A DNA stretch of 8,709 nucleotides from DATKMG01 sp035541995 (GTDB lineage Bacteria > Acidobacteriota > Terriglobia > Versatilivoradales > Versatilivoraceae), in NCBI GenBank assembly GCA_035541995.1, contig DATKMG010000553.1, positions 1-8,709 on the forward strand, written 5' to 3'. This document shows, in pieces, positions 1 through 5,511 of the stretch (position 1 is the stretch's first letter; each line of letters begins with the position of its first letter). A program made the translations under genes and the position numbers. Under the pieces are notes generated by a model. The model did not search any database, was not told the DNA's origin, and was given only the letters and a program-made list of their open reading frames with translations.

Positions 1-873
1 CTGCCTCCATTGGATATTTTCCGTTCTGAATCCCAGGTGGCCAGTCGTCGTGTGGACGTCATCAGGGCCGAATATGCATTGAAGCAAGCTGAGGATGCGC
101 TGCGCCAGACCTTAGGAGCCGACTTGGACATGGACGTGCGTAACCTCAAACTGGACCTGATCGAAAAAGTGGAAGCCGCGGGGGAGCTGATGAAGGTGAA
201 TCTCGAGGAGGCACTTCAGCAAGCCTTGTCCCGGCGGCCTGAACTGGAGGCTTTGCGGCAACAACTGGCCAATTCCGACACAAGCATCCGGCTAGCCCAC
301 AACAACCTGCAACCCGACTTGGGGTTCAGCCTGTTCTATACTGGCAGCGGCCAATCGGGCGACCAATTCGACCTGAATACAACGCCTCCGGCGTTAATCA
401 GTCAAGGGGGAGTAGGCGATTCGTTGGGCCAGATCGTGCGACTTCAGTACCCCACCTATGGGTTTTCATTCCAGCTAAATCTCCCGATCAAGAATCGTGC
501 CGCGCAGGCTGACTTGGGTGCCGCGCTGGTCGACAAACGGCGTGGCCTTTACGGCATGCGGAAGCTCGAGCAAACCATTGGTCTGGAGGTCCGCAATGCT
601 GCCAACCAGTTGGAACAAACCAAACTCTCCATGGCAGCAGCAAAGGTGGCCCGAGACTTGGCTCAAAAAACCCTGGAGGCTGAACAACGGAAGTATGAGT
701 TGGGAGTTTCACAAATCTTCTTTGTACTTGATGCCCAAACTCAATTGTCGCAGTCAGAATTGAGTTTCCTGCAAGCACAGATCAGCTATCAGCTTGCCGT
801 TGCCGACCTGGACCGGGCCACAGGCGGACTGTTGGAGCGCCACCGGGTGCAAGTCAACGAAGCCACTAATTGA
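1..873 (+). CDS. TolC-family outer membrane efflux protein, C-terminal part (5' end outside window)
   Basis: The frame is open from the first base, so this is the last 290 residues of a longer protein; TolC-family proteins usually have about 420-500. It should form the outer-membrane barrel and periplasmic alpha-helical tunnel of a tripartite exporter. The visible part has the end of the first OEP repeat (alanine/glutamine-rich helix, about residues 5-40) and a complete second repeat. The second repeat starts at the typical motif RRPELEALRQQL (about 77-88), followed by a beta-strand stretch (LQPDLGFSLFYTGSG), a second strand pair ending in LNLPIKNRAAQADL (about 157-170), and a long amphipathic helix to about residue 275. 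A TTG at position 10 could be read as a start, but it lies inside the repeat and is not credible. No partner gene of the same operon is intact in the window. The substrate cannot be inferred. Confidence 0.88.
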   Translation: MPPLDIFRSESQVASRRVDVIRAEYALKQAEDALRQTLGADLDMDVRNLKLDLIEKVEAAGELMKVNLEEALQQALSRRPELEALRQQLANSDTSIRLAHNNLQPDLGFSLFYTGSGQSGDQFDLNTTPPALISQGGVGDSLGQIVRLQYPTYGFSFQLNLPIKNRAAQADLGAALVDKRRGLYGMRKLEQTIGLEVRNAANQLEQTKLSMAAAKVARDLAQKTLEAEQRKYELGVSQIFFVLDAQTQLSQSELSFLQAQISYQLAVADLDRATGGLLERHRVQVNEATN

Positions 874-1093
874 TCCTGAGTCGGGTATATGCAAGCTTAG
901 CCTTAGCCACACTCTATTGGTCAGCTCAATCTTGTCATTGCTTCTATCAGGAGGCCTATGGCTATAGACTCCAGTGTGGATTTAGCTCGCCACCCCAGCG
1001 GGGGTGCCGGCTTGCGACTTTTTCTCCATACGACTGCCCTCATCTCCAGGAATGCGGAAAAGCCTTGGCACACGCAAAAAGGTTCTCCATTCA
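874..1093. other. Convergent intergenic region with weak hairpin
   Basis: The space between the TolC stop and the convergent URO-D-like gene holds the small frame described at 958 and a 6-bp hairpin, CACCCC-AGCG-GGGGTG, at 991-1006. A run of five T follows only about 12 bases after the stem, so it is a poor intrinsic terminator. No RNA gene is seen. Confidence 0.35.
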
Positions 1094-1116
1094 TCAACCC
1101 TCCACAATTTCAATGA
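949..1116 (+). pseudogene. Small reading frame with strong ribosome binding site, possible stump of a truncated gene
   Basis: An AGGAGG at 949-954 stands three bases before an ATG at 958. This opens a 52-codon frame (starting MAIDSSVDLARHPSGGAGLR, ending FINPPQFQ) that stops at 1114-1116. It begins about 85 bases after the TolC stop on the same strand, where the next operon gene would be expected. Its last 23 bases overlap the 3' end of the convergent URO-D-like gene. I do not recognise the product. A strong start followed by a frame too short for a pump or adaptor fits a gene whose body was replaced when the URO-D block arrived. It could also be a genuine small protein, or chance. There is no membrane segment or known motif. 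Confidence 0.3.
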
Positions 1117-2224
1117 TTCTCTCGTAATTTCGCAACGCAAGATCTGATAGTTCCCGTCCGCAGGGACAGGAGCTAGGCATCAACACGAACCCTTTACCGT
1201 CGCCGGTAGTGCCTTCATCCAGAGCTCTCTTGACCTTTTCGGCAAATTCTTTTGTTGGTAGATTTTCTATGTCGCTGATCTCAAGATTTCCGAACAAGAT
1301 CAGGTGCTTTCCGTAGTTCTTTCTGACATAGGCCAGTTCTACATCTCCTTGGGGTGGAGGTTCTACGGGATCCAGTCCCAAGGCGCCCATCGACACTATG
1401 TCATCCAGAATGAGCCGAAGTCTGCCATGGCAGTGAATGCGAGCAAATCCGCTGCTGCGTCCGATGGAAGATATCATTGGCGTGTCATACCTGCATACGT
1501 ATTCCCTGAAAAGACGCGGTGGCAGGTATGGTGGAGACGCATATTCGGGACCATAAATGCGCCAGAGGTGGCCAGGCAACGCACTCGCCACCGCTTCGGT
1601 TTGGGGATGGAGGATTGATGCAAAGTGGTCAAGCAATTGGTTGAAGAGTCGGGGCTCGGTCATGGCTACCACCATGTACTCACCCATTTCAAACAGAGAA
1701 GCCCCAAGGCATAACGGATCGGGGGTGTCAATCATGACGATTCCTGTGTTGCCCAATGCTCTTTCGGCTTCCAAAACGGGCGAGGGGTCTGCAGTTCCAC
1801 CCGTCTCCTGAGCCGGAAGCTGTAGGAATATCTCCAGGTCACGTGCATTCTTTAACAGGGGCTCTACGGTCCAGACAGTGTTCACATTCGGGTCACGCCG
1901 TGTGCAGGAGGTCAGCGAATGGTTACCGGCTCGGATAGTCTTGATTGTGAAGCGAGACCCATCCTTCACATAGCTCTCTTCCTGTGCAATCTCCTTCAAT
2001 GGATCAGGCAAGACGTCCTTGAACGCAATCCCTCGCATGACAATCCGGTCGGTCTTCTCATGTGTGAGTTCGATGAGCGGTAGCCAGGAAGGATGCGAAA
2101 AAATATTAAATGGATCCGGATCGGCGGGGTTCTCATCCATGCCATTCAACTCATAAAAGGATACGGCAGGCCGATCGACCGGTTCACCCCTCAATGTAGC
2201 CATTAACCGCTCACGTCGATTCAT
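1094..2224 (-). CDS. Uroporphyrinogen decarboxylase (URO-D)-superfamily protein, methyltransferase-like, not HemE
   Basis: A 376-residue protein of the URO-D/cobalamin-methyltransferase (MtaA/CmuA) TIM-barrel superfamily (PF01208). It starts MNRRERLMATLRGEPVDRPA, the usual opening of this family. I chose the ATG at 2222-2224 for that reason, with GGAGG 15 bases upstream; an in-frame GTG at 2248 would add eight residues. The HemE N-terminal substrate-binding arginines (RAAGRY-type motif) are absent, so a role in haem synthesis is unlikely. Visible family landmarks are YGPEYASPPYLPP (about 224-236), IHCHGR (263-268), LGLDPVEPPPQGD (282-294), LFGNLE (310-315) and SSCPCGREL (351-359). In MtaA-type enzymes an H-x-C motif plus a distal Cys binds zinc to activate a thiol. 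Here the motif reads H-C-H (264-266) with Cys353/Cys355 downstream, so metal binding is plausible but altered. The substrate is unknown. The gene stands alone, convergent with the TolC gene. Confidence 0.85.
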   Translation of the reverse strand: MNRRERLMATLRGEPVDRPAVSFYELNGMDENPADPDPFNIFSHPSWLPLIELTHEKTDRIVMRGIAFKDVLPDPLKEIAQEESYVKDGSRFTIKTIRAGNHSLTSCTRRDPNVNTVWTVEPLLKNARDLEIFLQLPAQETGGTADPSPVLEAERALGNTGIVMIDTPDPLCLGASLFEMGEYMVVAMTEPRLFNQLLDHFASILHPQTEAVASALPGHLWRIYGPEYASPPYLPPRLFREYVCRYDTPMISSIGRSSGFARIHCHGRLRLILDDIVSMGALGLDPVEPPPQGDVELAYVRKNYGKHLILFGNLEISDIENLPTKEFAEKVKRALDEGTTGDGKGFVLMPSSCPCGRELSDLALRNYERIIEIVEG

Positions 2225-2295
2225 CGATGAATTCCGGATCCTCCGCACTTAAGCTCACGACGCTCGATGAAAATGTTAGAGGGCCCTGCTCCGTC

Positions 2296-2709
2296 GTTTA
2301 GGCAATTTTGCGTGTCCTGCAGGCTACCGGGGTGAGGCAAAGTAGTCTGGTGGCGTTTTTCCGAGGCCTGACGCAGCTGGGTGATATAAGCATTGCTTCG
2401 CCAGACCAGCAGCCCGATGTCCCACATCGACAGCAAAGCCCCTTGTTGATGCACCTCCTGAGTGAGGCGAGCAATGGCCTTTTCGGCGATCTAGGACATA
2501 CAAGTTCCTTGGGCCAGTTGCTCGACGTCAGAGCGATCGGCTTTCAGGCCCTCAGGCCCAATAAGGGTTATCAAACTGAGGAGCGGCCAATTCTCTAAAG
2601 AGATGCTATGCCCGCCCCATACAGAAGTCAACAAACCCGACTCCTGGATGATGTGCGACAAGTGCCCCGTCGTCACCATTGTTCCATCCAGACCAAACGG
2701 AGGTTTTCC
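2296..2709 (-). pseudogene. DUF1670-type protein, internal fragment with in-frame stop
   Basis: On the minus strand one frame is continuous from 2709 down to the URO-D-like gene except for a single TAG at 2491-2493. Around it the translation reads VEQLAQGTCMS-stop-IAEKAIARLTQEVHQQGALLS, then WDIGLLVWRSNAYITQLRQA and TTLPHPGSLQD. This matches the pattern I remember for DUF1670 proteins: a run like 'LERVEQGTY..QLAEKTLARLTHEA..QGALLT..DLGLLLW', followed by 'LPHTGSLHDMGSC'. The stop sits where the family has Gln or another polar residue, so a single CAG-to-TAG change is enough. The expected N-terminal half is missing (a TGA lies at 2710-2712, and the activator gene begins at 2751). The C-terminal part, which should continue with a THK-type motif, is also missing. 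DUF1670 genes are often scattered in multiple copies, so this is probably a decayed accessory gene. The family call is from memory of the pattern, not a search. Confidence 0.6.
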
Positions 2710-2714
2710 TCACC

Positions 2715-2750
2715 TTGCACCCATCTTGACCCGATGATATCCTCCCCTGC
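2715..2750 (+). promoter_or_regulatory. Possible sigma70-type promoter of the activator gene
   Basis: TTGCAC (2715-2720) and TATCCT (2738-2743) are 17 bases apart and would place the transcription start at about 2750-2751, on the ATG of the sigma54 activator. No Shine-Dalgarno sequence precedes that ATG, which would fit a leaderless message. The hexamers match consensus at only about 3/6 and 4/6, so this is tentative. Confidence 0.22.
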
Positions 2751-4880
2751 ATGACTGACGCAGCACAAAGCGGCTTTGATTCCAGCAATACGAGTCCTGT
2801 CCGCCAATACCAGACCCTGCTGGAGGTTTCGGAGGCCATTGCACGGCAACGTGAACTCTCTGAACTCTTCCGGGAACTGGCTGGGGGCTTACGCCAGGTC
2901 GTTCGCTTTGACTACCTCAATCTGATCTTGCACGATGCGGCACGCAACACCATGCGGCTGCACATCCTGCAATCCGACGAACCTACTTTTGTCGAACTGG
3001 GTTTTGAATCCCCTCTGGACGAAACTCCTGCCGGCTGGGTTTGGCAAAATCAACAGCCGTACGTGATTCAGGACGTAGAACTGGAAAGCCGCTACCCGAG
3101 GATCCTCCAGGTGCTCAAGACTCATGGGGTCCGCTCGGCCTGCCTGCTTCCTTTAACCTCGGCCCACCGGCGTTTGGGCGCCCTGGGATTTGGCTCCAGA
3201 GAACAATACCTCTACAGCGAAAAAGAATTGGATTTCATGAAGCAAGTGGCACGACAAGTGGCGGTGGCGGTCGACAATGTCCTGAATTTTGAGACAGCCC
3301 AGTCTACCCAGCGCCAGCTGGAACAGGAGCGGGACCGTCTAAAGCTGCTGCTGGAGGTGACCACTGCCGTCAACTCGACGCTTGATGTGCGCCAGCTGTT
3401 TGCTGTGATCTCAACATGCTTGCGCGAGGTGTTGCATCACGATTTTGCCAGCCTCTCACTTTACGACCGGGAAAGCCGTCAATTGCGTGTCTATGCGCTC
3501 GACTTCCCCGACAACAAAGGTTTTATAAAGGAAGAGATGAGCCTGCCTCTGGAGTCCACTCCAGCTAACGAAGCCTTCGCCTTGAGAAAGCCTGTGACGC
3601 TGGTGGCGTCTGACGCCAGGCGTTTCCCTTCGGAAATTGCAGAGAGGCTTGTTGCCGAAGGATTGAAGTCGGGTTGTTGCATTCCTTTGATCGCTCACGA
3701 TCAAGCCCTGGGGACTCTAAATGTGGGGAGCCGTTCGGAGCATTTTCCGACAACTGCAGAAATTGGGCTTCTCAACCAGGTGGCCAACCAGATTGCCGTT
3801 GCGCTAGAAAACGCCTTGGCCTATCGCCAGATCGCAGAGCTCAGGGACAAATTAGCGGAAGAGAAACTCTACCTCGAGGACGAGATTCGAACCGAGTATG
3901 ACTTCGAGGAGATCATAGGGGAAAGCCAGGCGTTGAGACGGGTGCTCCAGCAGGTGGAGACCGTGGCGCCGACAGACTCCACTGTCTTGATTCAGGGAGA
4001 GACAGGGACAGGGAAGGAACTGGTAGCCCGGGCGATCCATTACCTTAGCACTCGCCGTGAGCGCACTTTTGTAAAGGTCAACTGCGCAGCCATTCCCACG
4101 GGATTGCTGGAAAGCGAACTCTTCGGGCATGAAAAGGGGGCCTTCACTGGCGCCATCAGCCAGAAGATTGGCCGGTTTGAGCTGGCTCACCATGGAACTA
4201 TCTTCCTGGATGAAATCGGAGACATCCCTCTGGAACTCCAGCCCAAGCTGCTACGGGTCCTTCAGGAACAGGAGTTTGAACGCCTGGGCTCTAATCGGAC
4301 CATTCATGTGAATTTACGGATGGTCGCGGCCACTAACCAGGACCTGCCGCGCATGGTTGAGGAACGGGAATTTCGAAGCGATCTGTTTTATCGCCTGAAT
4401 GTTTTCCCTATTCAGGTCCCGCCTTTGCGAGAACGGCCGGAAGATATTCCATTGCTGGTCCGCTACTTTACTCAGAAATTTTCCACGAGGATGAACAAGA
4501 GGATCGAATCCATTCCTACAGAGGTGTTGGAAATCCTCTCTCACTGGAACTGGCCTGGGAACATCCGGGAACTGGAAAACTTTATTGAGCGAGCCGTGAT
4601 TCTGACCCGCGGATTAAAACTTCAAGTGCCGCTTGGGGAACTGGCGGCCATCTCTGCCATCGCGGCTCCCCAGCAAAATAATGAATCGACCCCCTCCACC
4701 GGTCTCTCAACTTCATCGAAAGCCGAGAGCCTGGCGGCCTTTGAGCGGGAACATATCTTGAGAGTCTTGAAAGAAACTCACTGGGTTATTGGAGGACCGA
4801 AGGGTGCGGCCAGTCGGCTGGGCCTGAAACGCACGACTTTGCAGTCCCGGATGCGCAAGCTAGGAATTGCCCGGCCATGA
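2751..4880 (+). CDS. Sigma54-dependent transcriptional activator, GAF-GAF-AAA+-Fis HTH (FhlA/NorR-like)
   Basis: A complete 709-residue bacterial enhancer-binding protein that opens sigma54 RNA polymerase complexes by ATP hydrolysis. Domains in order: GAF 1 (about 20-160), GAF 2 (about 200-355), a charged coiled linker (357-385), AAA+ (about 388-625) and a Fis-type helix-turn-helix (about 680-706, GGPKGAASRLGLKRTTLQSR). Key motifs are intact: Walker A GETGTGKE (416-423), the sigma54-contacting loop GAFTGA (463-468), Walker B GTIFLDEIGD (482-491), sensor I AATNQD (526-531), the arginine-finger region FRSDLFYRLN (541-550) and WPGNIRELEN (601-610). There is no receiver domain, so it is not a two-component regulator; GAF domains point to a small-molecule or redox signal, as in FhlA or NorR. 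GAF 2 carries a Cys pair at 309-310. It lies directly upstream of a region with a -24/-12 promoter and palindrome before the STAS-TolC operon, its most likely target. The start ATG has no evident ribosome binding site. Confidence 0.95.
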   Translation: MTDAAQSGFDSSNTSPVRQYQTLLEVSEAIARQRELSELFRELAGGLRQVVRFDYLNLILHDAARNTMRLHILQSDEPTFVELGFESPLDETPAGWVWQNQQPYVIQDVELESRYPRILQVLKTHGVRSACLLPLTSAHRRLGALGFGSREQYLYSEKELDFMKQVARQVAVAVDNVLNFETAQSTQRQLEQERDRLKLLLEVTTAVNSTLDVRQLFAVISTCLREVLHHDFASLSLYDRESRQLRVYALDFPDNKGFIKEEMSLPLESTPANEAFALRKPVTLVASDARRFPSEIAERLVAEGLKSGCCIPLIAHDQALGTLNVGSRSEHFPTTAEIGLLNQVANQIAVALENALAYRQIAELRDKLAEEKLYLEDEIRTEYDFEEIIGESQALRRVLQQVETVAPTDSTVLIQGETGTGKELVARAIHYLSTRRERTFVKVNCAAIPTGLLESELFGHEKGAFTGAISQKIGRFELAHHGTIFLDEIGDIPLELQPKLLRVLQEQEFERLGSNRTIHVNLRMVAATNQDLPRMVEEREFRSDLFYRLNVFPIQVPPLRERPEDIPLLVRYFTQKFSTRMNKRIESIPTEVLEILSHWNWPGNIRELENFIERAVILTRGLKLQVPLGELAAISAIAAPQQNNESTPSTGLSTSSKAESLAAFEREHILRVLKETHWVIGGPKGAASRLGLKRTTLQSRMRKLGIARP

Positions 4881-5087
4881 ATCGTCTGTAGCGAATGAAA
4901 ACAGGTCAGAACGCTGACCCAGAGTGGCGCTCGGGACGACGCCAGTTCAGAACTCCTAAAGACTGCCTGGGATCGCCGACGCCGACGTCGGCCCCTGCCG
5001 AGCTGGGGCTCGCCGGTCCCGGCATCCTGTCGCTGCACTTCTCGAACAATGTCCAAACTACGATACCTATTTCGTGGCCTGATGCCG

Positions 5088-5142
5088 TTTTCAGCCGCGC
5101 TGGTGAGCTTGGACAAGGTCGAGGGGCACTTCAATGAAAATC
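5088..5142 (+). repeat. Diverged direct repeat, copy A
   Basis: This copy begins TTTTCAGCCGC and runs through GGTGAGCTT, AAGGTC and GGGGCACTT to AAAATC. Copy B at 5241-5294 has the same blocks in the same order. The last 28 bases agree at 23 positions. The copies are about 153 bases apart and flank the stem-loop at 5154-5222. Confidence 0.7.
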
Positions 5143-5153
5143 CGGGATTCAAG

Positions 5154-5222
5154 GTGGGAGCCGCGCTCCGCCGCGGCGAACTCCCGGGTCAAATGGGTCG
5201 CCGCTCTGAGATCGGCTCCCAC
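5154..5222. repeat. Large two-stage stem-loop
   Basis: A perfect 10-bp outer stem pairs GTGGGAGCCG (5154-5163) with CGGCTCCCAC (5213-5222). After a 9 x 8 internal loop, a perfect 7-bp inner stem pairs GCGGCGA (5173-5179) with TCGCCGC (5198-5204), capped by CCC/GGG (5183-5185/5195-5197) across a 3-base bulge. There is no T-run, so it does not look like an intrinsic terminator. It could be a structured RNA or the subterminal palindrome of a decayed mobile element. Confidence 0.65.
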
Positions 5223-5240
5223 TCTCCCCGAATACCGCAA

Positions 5241-5294
5241 TTTTCATCCGCAGCGGTGAACTTTAAAAGGTCATGGGGCACTTTTATGTAAATC
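5241..5294 (+). repeat. Diverged direct repeat, copy B
   Basis: This is the partner of copy A at 5088-5142: TTTTCATCCGC, GGTGAACTT, AAGGTC, GGGGCACTT and AAATC in the same order. In this copy only, GGGCAC (5276-5281) is answered by GTGCCC (5295-5300) after 13 bases, making a 25-bp interrupted palindrome that ends just beyond the repeat. Confidence 0.7.
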
Positions 5295-5328
5295 GTGCCC
5301 ACGCGTAGTCTTCATCGCACCTGCCGAC

Positions 5329-5348
5329 ATTTCGGCACGAGCCGAAAT
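5329..5348. promoter_or_regulatory. Perfect palindrome, candidate upstream activating sequence for the sigma54 activator
   Basis: ATTTCGGCACGAGCCGAAAT is an 8-bp perfect inverted repeat with a 4-base centre. Its centre lies about 150 bases upstream of the predicted transcription start of the STAS-TolC gene, within the usual range for dimeric binding sites of enhancer-binding proteins. The activator encoded upstream has a Fis-type HTH that would bind such a site. That it binds here is inference. Confidence 0.5.
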
Positions 5349-5422
5349 CCCGGCGGCCCACATCGGCACCCCTCTTCCTCTTTAACCAGAAACATTCCTC
5401 GAATTCCTCACTAATTCAAAAC

Positions 5423-5438
5423 AATCAAGTCACTTTGT
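5423..5438 (+). promoter_or_regulatory. Near-miss IHF-type site
   Basis: AATCAA-GTCAC-TTTG resembles the IHF consensus WATCAA-N4-TTR but has five rather than four spacer bases. It lies between the palindrome and the -24/-12 element, where DNA bending helps sigma54 activators reach the polymerase. Weak evidence. Confidence 0.2.
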
Positions 5439-5463
5439 AAATGGATTTGTACTTTCCCCCCGG

Positions 5464-5480
5464 TTGGCGACTCTTGTGCC
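5464..5480 (+). promoter_or_regulatory. Sigma54 (-24/-12) promoter of the STAS-TolC operon
   Basis: TTGGCGACTCTTGTGCC contains the defining GG (5466-5467) and GC (5478-5479) doublets exactly ten bases apart, and begins TTGGC as in the consensus YTGGCACG-N4-TTGC. Deviations are GAC for ACG and GTGC for TTGC. The predicted start of transcription is about 5491, giving a leader of about 20 bases that contains AGGAG (5498-5502) before the ATG at 5512. A complete sigma54 activator is encoded immediately upstream on the same strand, which supports the call. Confidence 0.6.
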
Positions 5481-5511
5481 GTGTGCTTGAGTGGGTCAGG
5501 AGATGAATACT

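Larger units (their letters stand above)
4881..5463. other. Long non-coding region between activator and efflux operon
   Basis: This stretch has no convincing gene. Twenty-three bases after the activator stop is a hairpin GGTCAG-AACG-CTGACC (4904-4919) without a T-run, and GCCGACGTCGGC (4981-4992) is a perfect palindrome. The middle part holds two related direct repeats and a large stem-loop, listed separately. The right part, from about 5330, becomes AT-richer and contains the presumed control elements of the STAS-TolC gene. The short open frames here (for example 5049-5291) are made of the repeat copies and show no protein-family character. Confidence 0.6.

Noticed and set aside
991..1023. 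Intrinsic terminator for the first TolC gene
   Set aside because: The stem is only 6 bp and the T-run begins about 12 bases downstream rather than directly after it.
870..1127. 85-residue plus-strand open frame overlapping the TolC stop
   Set aside because: It has no ribosome binding site, is cysteine-rich without family character, and is in a different frame from the strong AGGAGG start at 958.
1094..2248. URO-D-like gene as true uroporphyrinogen decarboxylase (hemE)
   Set aside because: The N-terminal arginine-rich substrate motif of HemE is missing and the PPPQGD/HCHG motifs belong to the methyltransferase-like branch.
2308..2598. 96-residue plus-strand open frame
   Set aside because: It is antisense to the DUF1670 relic, whose minus-strand translation resembles a known family; the plus-strand one does not.
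2650..2680. Third, inverted copy of the 5088/5241 repeat (shares AAGTGCCCC)
   Set aside because: Only a 9-base core matches and the surrounding blocks are absent; it is better explained as DUF1670-relic coding sequence.
2751..4880. Response-regulator (two-component) activator
   Set aside because: There is no receiver domain with a phosphorylatable Asp; the N-terminal half is two GAF domains.
5049..5291. 80-residue plus-strand open frame in the long intergenic region
   Set aside because: It consists of the two direct repeats and the stem-loop read as protein, with no ribosome binding site and no family resemblance.
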